From assembly GCA_009782665.1 (NCBI GenBank), contig WRIP01000113.1:1-5024 (forward strand): a stretch of DNA of 5,024 nucleotides. The letters are read 5' to 3'. Of this stretch, positions 1 through 5,024 are shown piece by piece. Source of the DNA: Oscillospiraceae bacterium. GTDB taxonomy: Bacteria > Bacillota > Clostridia > Oscillospirales > Ruminococcaceae. Within the stretch, counting starts at the first letter, position 1. The number at the start of each line of letters is the position of its first letter. Position numbers and translations under genes: made by a program. The notes under the pieces are model-generated. The model had not been told where the DNA came from and made no database searches. It saw only the letters and a list, made by a program, of their open reading frames with translations.

Positions 1-1
1 T

Positions 2-1390
2 CCATCTCCTACCGGCTACGATGAAACAATTGTTGGTTCAAATAACGGATCGATCACCGGTGTAGATAGTACAATGGAATATAAGTTATCCACTGATTCT
101 AGTTGGACATCAATTACTGGAACAAGTGTAACAGGACTTGCACCAAGTACATATAATGTTCGTGTTGCAGCTTCAAATGTCAATTCCAATTTCTATGGAT
201 CATCGACAAATGTAACCATCAATGCAGCATCTGCCATATGTAGTATTGGATCAGTAGAGTATGGCTCTCTAGACGCAGCATTAGCAGCTGTAGATAATAA
301 TGAGACTATACTACTGCTTGAAAATATTACTCTCAGTGATGATTTAGTTATTAACAATGGAAAAGAATTTACTTTGAATGCCAATAATAAGACCATAGAT
401 TTTGATTATGATTTTCTTTTAAATATTTACTCCGGTGATGTTACTTTTAATAATTATAGTTTCGACAATCTCTTCTTGGTAGAAGTTTATAATAATAACG
501 GATCTGGTACTAGTCTTAAAGCAACTTTCAATGGTAATTTAGAACTGACTGAAGGATGCTTGTATACATTCGGCGATGGAACGGAAGTATTTGTTAATGG
601 TGATTTAACATCTCAAGGAGATGGTGTTCAAGCATATGCTTTTAGTAAAGTAACCATTAATGGCAATATAAACACACATGGTGATGGGGTTCTTTGCTAC
701 GGTGGTGCTTCGGTAATAGTAACAGGTGATATCTCATCCGACAGTAGAGGTATTTATGCTCATGGTACCCAGTATATACCTGATTCTGAAGATATAAGAA
801 GCAATGTACTTGTAGAAGGTAATGTCGTTGCGTATGATAGTGGAGTTGAGTGTTGGGCTGGTGCATTTGTTGAGGTAAAAGGTAGCGTAACGTCAGAGGA
901 AGCGACTGGTGTTTACTGTAATGGAACAGCAGAACAAAATCCGACTATGTTAACTGAAGTATTTGTCAGAGTCGATGTCTATGGTGGAAGTGGAGATTAT
1001 GGTGCAGGAGCCGTTGCATACGGTAATGGACAAATAACCATTGACGGGTCATTAGTTGCTAGTTTTAATCGAATACTGGTTAATGGTACTTTTAGAGATA
1101 AAAAAGATAACACTACATTCAAAACTAATTACGATCAATATTCGAATTACTTAACAATGGAAGGATTCAACCCAAGTGAAGATGTACAATATTTAACAGT
1201 AGTTTGGTTGAGAAATCCATCTACACCAAAACCTCCTGCTAGCTCAACTTCGGATCCGGTTGTAACAACTGCACCAAAAACAGGAGATACAGTTAATATG
1301 CTTACTTGGATTATCCTACTCATAGCTTCAGCATTTGTAGTATGTACTTTCTTTGTTATAAGAAGAAAACGTGAAAGCAACATGCAGTAA
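2..1390 (+). CDS. Sortase-anchored surface protein with beta-helix repeats (5'-truncated by window edge)
   Basis: The reading frame is open to the left edge, so the internal ATG at 74 is probably not the start; the visible part is 462 residues. Visible residues about 20-75 resemble the small Ig/fibronectin-like modules common in clostridial surface proteins (YKLS...W..ITGTSVTGLAPSTYNVRVAAS). A pectate-lyase-like opening follows at about 83-135 (YGSLDAALAAV, then short beta strands rich in Asn). Residues about 184-364 carry at least six G-[VIA]-x-[AC]-[YHWN] rungs typical of right-handed parallel beta-helices. A Pro/Ser/Thr-rich linker (about 405-423) leads to APKTGD at 424-429, a hydrophobic segment of about 20 residues and a basic RRKR tail, which together form a cell-wall sorting signal. 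Inferred role: protein covalently linked to the cell wall by a sortase, possibly an adhesin or a carbohydrate-binding protein. No catalytic residues are recognisable and the ligand is unknown. No sortase gene lies in the window. A terminator follows, so it is not co-transcribed with rpsB. Confidence 0.85.
   Translation, partial: PSPTGYDETIVGSNNGSITGVDSTMEYKLSTDSSWTSITGTSVTGLAPSTYNVRVAASNVNSNFYGSSTNVTINAASAICSIGSVEYGSLDAALAAVDNNETILLLENITLSDDLVINNGKEFTLNANNKTIDFDYDFLLNIYSGDVTFNNYSFDNLFLVEVYNNNGSGTSLKATFNGNLELTEGCLYTFGDGTEVFVNGDLTSQGDGVQAYAFSKVTINGNINTHGDGVLCYGGASVIVTGDISSDSRGIYAHGTQYIPDSEDIRSNVLVEGNVVAYDSGVECWAGAFVEVKGSVTSEEATGVYCNGTAEQNPTMLTEVFVRVDVYGGSGDYGAGAVAYGNGQITIDGSLVASFNRILVNGTFRDKKDNTTFKTNYDQYSNYLTMEGFNPSEDVQYLTVVWLRNPSTPKPPASSTSDPVVTTAPKTGDTVNMLTWIILLIASAFVVCTFFVIRRKRESNMQ
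623..1063 (+). repeat. Degenerate beta-helix rung repeats within the surface protein
   Basis: Six protein-level repeats of about 20-30 residues can be aligned by eye: GVQAYAF, GVLCYGG, GIYAHGT, GVECWAG, GVYCNGT and GAVAYGN. Most are followed by V-x-[VI]-x-G-x-[IVL] (for example VTINGNI, VIVTGDI, VLVEGNV, VEVKGSV, ITIDGSL). The fourth position of each rung is always Ala or Cys. The DNA is not tandemly identical, so the repeats are old and diverged. The pattern fits stacked rungs of a parallel beta-helix with a small residue pointing inward. Confidence 0.6.
1271..1381 (+). other. C-terminal cell-wall sorting signal (APKTGD, membrane segment, basic tail)
   Basis: Codons at 1271-1285 read APKTG, followed by Asp. 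A hydrophobic stretch (MLTWIILLIASAFVVCTFFV) and then RRKR close to the C-terminus complete the tripartite layout of LPXTG-type substrates. The motif departs from canonical LPXTG in having Ala instead of Leu. It resembles the (S/P)PXTG substrates known for clostridial class B sortases. Confidence 0.8.
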
Positions 1391-1408
1391 TTCTTTATAC
1401 ACAACAAC

Positions 1409-1444
1409 ACAACAAGAAGAGCTGTGAAAACAGCTCTTTGTTGT
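1409..1444 (+). terminator. Rho-independent terminator after the surface protein gene
   Basis: A perfect 8-bp stem (AGAGCTGT 1418-1425 with ACAGCTCT 1430-1437) closes a GAAA tetraloop. It is extended by ACAACAA (1409-1415) pairing with TTGTTGT (1438-1444) across a 2-nt bulge. The 3' arm is T-rich directly after the core stem. A run of six T follows at 1456-1461, inside a second small inverted repeat (TTGTAC 1441-1446 with GTACAA 1463-1468). It begins 18 nt after the stop codon, as expected for an intrinsic terminator. Confidence 0.8.
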
Positions 1445-1461
1445 ACATAGGGGTATTTTTT

Positions 1462-1708
1462 AGTACAAAGCCATTCAATTCCCATAGAAAGACTGCCAAG
1501 TAAGTAGAAAAAGAAAAGCATGGGATGTTAACGATATATAATGCAAATTGTGGTGATAAACACGAGGCATACGTGTCTGTCTACCAAAAACATTCCACCA
1601 CATATATTGATTCCCAAACAATCTCAAAAGACTGAGTATTTTGCATTCTTTTATGATTACCCCTCTATGAATACTGTATAGGTTACAAAAGTATGTCGAT
1701 TTTACCTC
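1462..1708. other. Gene-free AT-rich spacer with inverted repeats
   Basis: I see no convincing gene on either strand between the surface-protein terminator and the rpsB promoter region. The small minus-strand frames have no Shine-Dalgarno sequence and no recognisable protein features. The stretch carries nested inverted repeats: AATGCAAA 1540-1547 with TTTGCATT 1640-1647, TGTGGTG 1549-1555 with CACCACA 1596-1602, and ACACG 1560-1564 with CGTGT 1572-1576. Function unknown; some such matches are expected by chance in a spacer of this size. Confidence 0.5.
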
Positions 1709-1736
1709 TTGCCTACATTTTTTACGCAATTATGAT
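1709..1736 (+). promoter_or_regulatory. Candidate sigma-A-type promoter for rpsB-tsf
   Basis: TTGCCT (1709-1714, 4 of 6 matches to TTGACA) and TATGAT (1731-1736, 5 of 6 matches to TATAAT) are separated by 16 bp. Transcription would start near 1743. That gives a 5' untranslated region of about 145 nt that includes the hairpin at 1805-1860. It is the best-matching promoter I found upstream of rpsB, but it is not a perfect consensus. Confidence 0.4.
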
Positions 1737-1804
1737 TGAAATCAAAAGGCATTTATGGTAAGCTTTTCAAGCTGTGTGAAAGCAGTAAAGATCCTCATTA
1801 CACA

Positions 1805-1860
1805 CGTAGGTTGTGTTCGGGCGAGTGCCTGATTTAGGTGCCGCGAATAAACTGTCTACG
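1805..1860 (+). promoter_or_regulatory. Structured rpsB leader hairpin (candidate S2 autoregulatory element)
   Basis: CGTAGGTTGT (1805-1814) pairs with ACTGTCTACG (1851-1860) with one mismatch and two G-U pairs. Inside, TTCGGGC (1816-1822) pairs with GCC and CGAA (1840-1847, one bulged G), and CCT (1828-1830) pairs with AGG (1836-1838) around a 5-nt loop. The result is an almost continuous 56-nt hairpin, more GC-rich than the surrounding spacer. It is followed at once by GGAGGG (1860-1865), and the true ribosome binding site lies 16 nt further on. In E. coli the rpsB-tsf mRNA leader is a target of S2 feedback. That this unrelated leader does the same is inference from position and structure. 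Confidence 0.5.
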
Positions 1861-1888
1861 GAGGGAAATAACAAAAAGGAGAAATATT

Positions 1889-2719
1889 ATGGCAGTAGTA
1901 TCAATGAAGCAGCTTCTTGAAGCAGGTGTTCATTTCGGACATCAGACAAGAAGATGGAATCCCAAGATGGCACTATATATCTTCACCGAACGCAATGGTA
2001 TATATATCATTGACCTTCAAAAAACGGTGAGATATCTCGATACAGCATACAACTTCATCCGCGATGTAGCCGCAAGCGGTCAAAGTGTGTTGTTTGTTGG
2101 AACCAAAAAACAAGCTCAGGATTCGGTGCGGGAGGAAGCAGAACGTTGCGGAATGCATTTCGTAAACACCAGATGGTTAGGTGGTATGCTAACCAACTTC
2201 CAAACTATTCGTCATAGAATAGACCGATTGGAACAACTCAAAAAGATGCGTGATGACGGAACTTTTGATCTCTTACCCAAAAAAGAGGTTATAAAGTATG
2301 AGCTTACCATTGAAAAACTTGAGAAGTTTTTAGGAGGAGTCAAAAACATGGATCGCCTACCTGGTGTTATCTATGTAGTCGATTCAAAGAAAGAACAGAT
2401 AGCAGTTGCGGAAGCTCGCAAATTGCATATACCGGTGGTAGCAATAGTCGACACAAACTGTGATCCCGATCTGATTGACTATATCATACCCGGAAACGAC
2501 GATGCTATTCGTGCGGTGAAGCTCATCTCAGCAGCAATGGCTGATGCGGTACTTGAAGGGAAACAGGGAGAACAGTATGATCTCGAGGAGGATATAACTC
2601 CAGCTGAACCAACAGAAGCCGAATTGGATGAAAAACCCGAAGTAGTTGAAGATGTCGCGATCCCCGAAGTAGTTGCTGTAGCTGAAAGCTCCTCTAGCGA
2701 TTTTGTGGTAGCGGAGTAG
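1889..2719 (+). CDS. rpsB: 30S ribosomal protein S2
   Basis: Encodes a 276-residue protein of the small ribosomal subunit, which binds 16S rRNA near the head-body junction on the solvent side and helps recruit S1 in bacteria that have it. Family hallmarks are clear: GVHFGHQTRRWNPKM at 13-27, FVGTKKQAQ at 69-77, VNTRWLGGMLTNF at 92-104, the second S2 signature around PGVIYVVDSKKEQ (158-170), VDTNCDP at 187-193 and IPGNDDAIRA at 200-209. The start at 1889 is chosen because AAGGAGA (1876-1882) lies directly upstream and the protein then begins MAVVSMKQLLEAG, as the family does. An upstream in-frame ATG at 1838 lies in the leader hairpin and lacks a binding site. The last 48 or so residues form an acidic, low-complexity tail rich in Glu, Asp, Val and Pro, beyond the conserved core. 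tsf follows 14 nt downstream, so the two are surely co-transcribed. Confidence 0.98.
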   Translation: MAVVSMKQLLEAGVHFGHQTRRWNPKMALYIFTERNGIYIIDLQKTVRYLDTAYNFIRDVAASGQSVLFVGTKKQAQDSVREEAERCGMHFVNTRWLGGMLTNFQTIRHRIDRLEQLKKMRDDGTFDLLPKKEVIKYELTIEKLEKFLGGVKNMDRLPGVIYVVDSKKEQIAVAEARKLHIPVVAIVDTNCDPDLIDYIIPGNDDAIRAVKLISAAMADAVLEGKQGEQYDLEEDITPAEPTEAELDEKPEVVEDVAIPEVVAVAESSSSDFVVAE

Positions 2720-2733
2720 GAAGGAGAAATATA

Positions 2734-3639
2734 ATGGCAGATTTTACTGCAAAAGATGTACAGGCTCTGCGTGAAGCAACCGGTATAGGAATGATGGAGT
2801 GCAAGAAGGCGTTGACCGAAGCCGGTGGTGATTTTGACGCTGCCGTTACCATACTTCGTGAGCGAGGGTTAGCCTCTCATGAAAAGAAAGCCGGAAGAAT
2901 AACTTCCGAAGGTATTGTAAGCATATATACCGAAGGAGATATCGGCGCAATTATAGAAGTCAATTCAGAAACCGATTTTGTGGCTAAAAATGAAGATTTC
3001 CGTGCATTCGTCACCCTTTGTGCTAAGACAGTGGTAGAAAACGATCCTAAAGACGTTGAAGCATTGTTAGCCTGTGAGATTGACGGTGTCACTCTCGATG
3101 AAATCCTCAAAGAGAAGGTGTTCACCATCGGGGAGAACTTGAAGATCCGGCGCTTTGAAAGATTCGAAGGAATAATGGTTCCATATATCCATGGTGGCGG
3201 TACACACGCCGTTTTAGTGAAGTTTGAGAGTTCAGCCGAAGCCGCTGATTCCGATGAGTTCATACTGTTTGGTAAGGATATTGCCATGCAGATAGCAGCC
3301 GCTAATCCAACCTACCTAACCCGTGAAGATATGCCTTCTGAAGCAATTGAACAAGAACGTGCCATACTCATGTCTCAGGCACTCAATGAGGGTAAACCTC
3401 AGAATATTGCCGAGAAGATGGTTGAAGGCAGAATCAATAAATACTACAAGGATGTAGTGTTACTGGAACAACCCTTTGTCAAGGATGATAAGATGACTGT
3501 GGCTCAATATGTAGCATCGGTTGCAAAGGCACTCGGAGAAGATATCAAGATAGTTTCTTTCACTAGATACGAAAAAGGTGAAGGACTTGAAAAGAGAAGT
3601 GATAATTTCGCTGAAGAAGTCGCCAACATGCAAAAATAG
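2734..3639 (+). CDS. tsf: Translation elongation factor Ts
   Basis: A 301-residue cytoplasmic guanine nucleotide exchange factor that releases GDP from EF-Tu so that it can be recharged with GTP. The N-terminal UBA-like domain (about 4-42) carries the first family signature, LREATGIGMMECKKAL at 12-27. The second signature, EVNSETDFVAKN at 75-86, contains the Thr-Asp-Phe-Val segment (80-83) whose Asp and Phe insert into EF-Tu to disturb its magnesium and nucleotide site. The core dimerisation-type subdomains follow (about 60-285, including HGGGTHAVLVKF at 153-164). Its length is normal for bacterial EF-Ts. The start has a strong GGAAGGAG (2719-2726) with 7-nt spacing. It is the distal gene of the rpsB-tsf unit and is closed by the terminator at 3658-3693. 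Confidence 0.98.
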   Translation: MADFTAKDVQALREATGIGMMECKKALTEAGGDFDAAVTILRERGLASHEKKAGRITSEGIVSIYTEGDIGAIIEVNSETDFVAKNEDFRAFVTLCAKTVVENDPKDVEALLACEIDGVTLDEILKEKVFTIGENLKIRRFERFEGIMVPYIHGGGTHAVLVKFESSAEAADSDEFILFGKDIAMQIAAANPTYLTREDMPSEAIEQERAILMSQALNEGKPQNIAEKMVEGRINKYYKDVVLLEQPFVKDDKMTVAQYVASVAKALGEDIKIVSFTRYEKGEGLEKRSDNFAEEVANMQK

Positions 3640-3657
3640 TATAGAGAAATATGAAAG

Positions 3658-3693
3658 AATCCGAACCTGTCCTTGATAGGTCTCGGATTTTTT
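3658..3693 (+). terminator. Rho-independent terminator after tsf
   Basis: AATCCGA (3658-3664) pairs with TCGGATT (3683-3689), and the stem continues inward through ACCTGTC and GATAGGT, with one G-U pair and a single bulged C on the 3' side, to a short CTT loop. A run of six T (3688-3693) follows directly. It starts 19 nt after the tsf stop codon and separates rpsB-tsf from pyrH-frr. Confidence 0.88.
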
Positions 3694-3700
3694 ATATAAT
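3673..3700 (+). promoter_or_regulatory. Strong candidate promoter embedded in the tsf terminator
   Basis: TTGATA (3673-3678, 5 of 6 matches) and a perfect TATAAT (3695-3700) are separated by 16 bp. The -35 element lies in the loop and 3' arm of the terminator hairpin, and the U-run forms the end of the spacer. Transcription would start near 3707. This is the closest consensus match I found in the window. It could drive pyrH-frr with a 5' leader of about 500 nt, or a separate non-coding transcript. Confidence 0.55.
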
Positions 3701-3849
3701 CCTGAAGGTTCAATGGCATGTTTTAGTCATAGATTCGGTTTACATAATTTGGCATTTAGTCTAAAATTACTATAGTAAACTTTGGTTATCTACCTCAAAA
3801 AAGTAGCATATATCAGACAATTTCGTTATTGCTATAGGATTAAATGAGC

Positions 3850-4003
3850 TGAACTGGTGGTATGGTCGAACGCAATAGAAGTAACACTCAACTAAACTAC
3901 TTCCTACTGTTGACAACCACCGCCATAAATAACAAGGAACAAAGAATATTTGATGTCAACCCAGTTTAACTTCACTTGGCATATACAGAACCAAAGAGTG
4001 AAG
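3850..4003 (+). ncRNA. Possible structured RNA (branched fold plus hairpin)
   Basis: TGAACTGG (3850-3857) can pair with CCAGTTTA (3961-3968, one G-U pair). Enclosed by it are GAAGTA (3878-3883) with TACTTC (3898-3903), and GTTGACA (3909-3915) with TGTCAAC (3954-3960). The latter helix abuts the closing helix without a gap, giving a three-way-junction layout. A separate hairpin follows: CTTCACT (3970-3976) with AGTGAAG (3997-4003), extended by TGG with CCA. An extended -10-like TGCTATAGG (3830-3838) just upstream could start such a transcript. Each helix alone is near chance expectation; the combination is suggestive only. I do not recognise a known RNA family. Confidence 0.25.
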
Positions 4004-4158
4004 AGTTGTTTAATACTGTTCCCGTCGCAAATCAAACATAAAAGAGATAGGTGGGCATAGCAAACCTTATAAGGAAGATAGGTTTTTCATCTAGTGCATA
4101 TATACGAAGGTAGTAAAAGCAAAACGGACGGAAATATAAAGGAAAGAGGATTGAAACA

Positions 4159-4164
4159 TATAAT
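4159..4164 (+). promoter_or_regulatory. Possible pyrH-proximal -10 element
   Basis: A perfect TATAAT lies 45 nt before the pyrH start at 4210, but no good -35 sits 16-18 bp upstream (the best is TATAAA-like) and there is no extended -10 TG. If used, it would start a transcript near 4171, only 39 nt before pyrH. In AT-rich DNA such a hexamer is often accidental. Confidence 0.25.
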
Positions 4165-4209
4165 CTACAAATAATCCATAGATATATGTTTTCAATAATG
4201 GTGTTCGTT

Positions 4210-4923
4210 ATGACTAAATACAAGAGGATACTCATAAAACTATCAGGGGAAGCGTTAGCAGGAACACAATCCTTCGGATTATGCTACGATACAGTACTCA
4301 GTATCTGTACTTCCATTGCTGAAGCATCAGCTTTAGGTGCCGAGATAGCAATTGTAGTCGGCGGTGGTAACTTCATTCGAGGAGCAGAGCAGATACAGAT
4401 GGAACGTTCGAGAGCCGACCATATGGGTATGCTGGCAACGGTCATTAATGCACTAGCGTTAGCCGATGCATTGGAGAAACTAGGCACTGAGGTACGGGTA
4501 CAGACTGCACTGCCGATGCAACAGGTCGCAGAACCGTATATTCGCCTACGTGCTTTAAGACATATGGAGAAAGGGCGTATTGTAGTACTAGCATGCGGAA
4601 CAGGAAATCCCTACTTCTCAACCGATACAGCCGCAGTTCTACGAGCTGCAGAGGTTGGAGCAGAGATCATAATGAAAGCGACCAAGGTCGACGGAGTGTA
4701 TGATAAAGATCCTAAAAAGCATGACGATGCCGTTAAATATGAAACGCTCAGTTTTTCTGAGATACTAAATAGTCATCTGATGGTTATCGATTCAACGGCA
4801 GCCAGCATGTGTAGAGATAACAGTATCCCACTGTTGGTGTTTAACTTAAGTGACCCTAAAAACATCGTAAGAGCAGTTATGGGAGAAACAATAGGAACAT
4901 TAATTACTGAAGGAGAGGACTAA
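4210..4923 (+). CDS. pyrH: UMP kinase (uridylate kinase)
   Basis: Encodes a cytoplasmic enzyme of 237 residues that phosphorylates UMP to UDP with ATP, the entry to UTP, CTP and UDP-sugar synthesis. In bacteria it is a hexamer of the amino-acid-kinase fold, usually activated by GTP and inhibited by UTP. Visible motifs are KLSGEAL at 10-16 and GGGNFIRG at 51-58 (phosphate-binding loops), RADHMGMLAT at 68-77, GTGNPYFSTDTAA at 130-142 (UMP and phosphate contacts) and KATKVDGVYDKDP at 156-168 (nucleotide site). The start at 4210 gives MTKYKRILIKLSGEAL, matching the family N-terminus. Upstream in-frame ATGs at 4186 and 4198 would add 8 or 4 residues (starting MFSI or MVFV). None of the three has a recognisable Shine-Dalgarno sequence, unlike the neighbouring genes. 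The stop codon overlaps the frr start as TAATG, which suggests translational coupling. Confidence 0.96.
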   Translation: MTKYKRILIKLSGEALAGTQSFGLCYDTVLSICTSIAEASALGAEIAIVVGGGNFIRGAEQIQMERSRADHMGMLATVINALALADALEKLGTEVRVQTALPMQQVAEPYIRLRALRHMEKGRIVVLACGTGNPYFSTDTAAVLRAAEVGAEIIMKATKVDGVYDKDPKKHDDAVKYETLSFSEILNSHLMVIDSTAASMCRDNSIPLLVFNLSDPKNIVRAVMGETIGTLITEGED

Positions 4924-5024
4924 TGGACACATATATCGGACCATATGAAGAAAGAATGGATAAGGCAATAGTTGCCCTTAAGACCGAACTCTCTACCATC
5001 AGAGTTGGTAGAGCAAATCCGGTT
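4923..5024 (+). CDS. frr: Ribosome recycling factor (3' end beyond window)
   Basis: The first 34 codons of the factor that, with EF-G, splits post-termination ribosomes so that the subunits can be reused. The visible part begins MDTYIGPYEERMDKAIVALK. It contains the conserved RMDK (11-14) and the first long helix ending ELSTIRVGRANP (22-33), which align with E. coli RRF (RMDK, then KIRTGRASP). The family is about 185 residues, so roughly the first fifth is present. The ATG overlaps the last base of the pyrH stop codon and is served by AAGGAG (4910-4915) at 7-nt spacing. This is the usual pyrH-frr pairing. Confidence 0.95.
   Translation, partial: MDTYIGPYEERMDKAIVALKTELSTIRVGRANPV

Larger units (their letters stand above)
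3701..4209. other. Long gene-free spacer or candidate leader ahead of pyrH
   Basis: No credible coding region was found on either strand: minus-strand frames here are short and lack binding sites. The stretch contains a 12-bp palindrome (TTACTATAGTAA, 3767-3778), a cluster of nested inverted repeats at 3850-4003, a 10-bp palindrome (CCTTATAAGG, 4065-4074) and an AAACCT/AGGTTT hairpin (4062-4067 with 4080-4085) that runs into five T. If the 3673-3700 promoter is real, all of this lies in the 5' leader of pyrH. Confidence 0.5.

Noticed and set aside
1537..1542. Perfect TATAAT in the surface-gene/rpsB gap
   Set aside because: No acceptable -35 element lies 15-19 bp upstream (the sequence there is AAAAGC-like), so it was not called a promoter.
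1475..1729. Minus-strand 84-codon open frame in the rpsB upstream gap
   Set aside because: The composition is unlike a protein, there is no Shine-Dalgarno sequence, and it overlaps the surface-gene side spacer and its inverted repeats; nothing recognisable in the translation.
1838..1888. Upstream in-frame ATG extending rpsB by 17 residues
   Set aside because: It lies within the leader hairpin, has no ribosome binding site, and the added residues do not match S2. The ATG at 1889 has AAGGAGA and the family N-terminus.
3910..3915. Perfect TTGACA in the pyrH spacer
   Set aside because: No -10-like hexamer sits at proper spacing downstream; it is better explained as part of the GTTGACA/TGTCAAC inverted repeat.
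3850..4003. Identification of the spacer fold as 6S RNA, tmRNA, RNase P RNA or a PyrR attenuator
   Set aside because: None of the conserved sequence blocks of those RNAs could be recognised, so only an unnamed candidate structure is reported.
4032..4235. Minus-strand 67-codon open frame before pyrH
   Set aside because: Hydrophobic residues arise from AT-rich antisense codons; it runs into the pyrH start and lacks a ribosome binding site.
1..5024. CRISPR arrays, tRNA genes, insertion sequences, prophage or defence genes
   Set aside because: No regularly spaced direct repeats, tRNA-like cloverleaf, transposase or nuclease motifs were seen on either strand.

Overview
This window looks like chromosomal DNA of a low-GC Gram-positive bacterium, most likely a gut-type clostridial lineage (Firmicutes/Bacillota). 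Three things point there. The gene order rpsB-tsf-pyrH-frr is the classic bacterial translation cluster. The S2 and EF-Ts N-termini read like those of Oscillospirales/Ruminococcaceae from memory (no search was run). The first gene ends in a sortase-type cell-wall sorting signal. All genes are on the + strand.

Positions 2-1390 hold the 3' part of a large secreted surface protein. It has an Ig/fibronectin-like module, then a beta-helix-like repeat region, a Pro/Ser/Thr-rich linker and an APKTG-membrane-anchor tail. A hairpin terminator follows at 1409-1444. Positions 1391-1888 are a long gene-free stretch with inverted repeats, a candidate promoter (1709-1736) and a strong hairpin leader (1805-1860) just ahead of rpsB.

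Positions 1889-3639 hold rpsB (ribosomal protein S2) and tsf (elongation factor Ts), 14 nt apart and each with an AAGGAG ribosome binding site. A terminator at 3658-3693 closes this unit. A consensus-like promoter (TTGATA-16-TATAAT, 3673-3700) is embedded in and just after that terminator. The next 500 nt carry no convincing gene but contain palindromes and a cluster of nested inverted repeats (3850-4003), which could be a long structured pyrH leader or a separate small RNA.

Positions 4210-4923 encode pyrH (UMP kinase), which unlike its neighbours has no recognisable Shine-Dalgarno sequence. It overlaps by one base the start of frr (ribosome recycling factor), which runs off the window end. 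S2, EF-Ts and RRF serve translation (30S subunit, EF-Tu nucleotide exchange, ribosome recycling). PyrH makes UDP for RNA and cell-envelope precursors. No defence system, transposase, CRISPR array, tRNA or rRNA was seen. The most interesting material is the non-coding DNA in the two long gaps.
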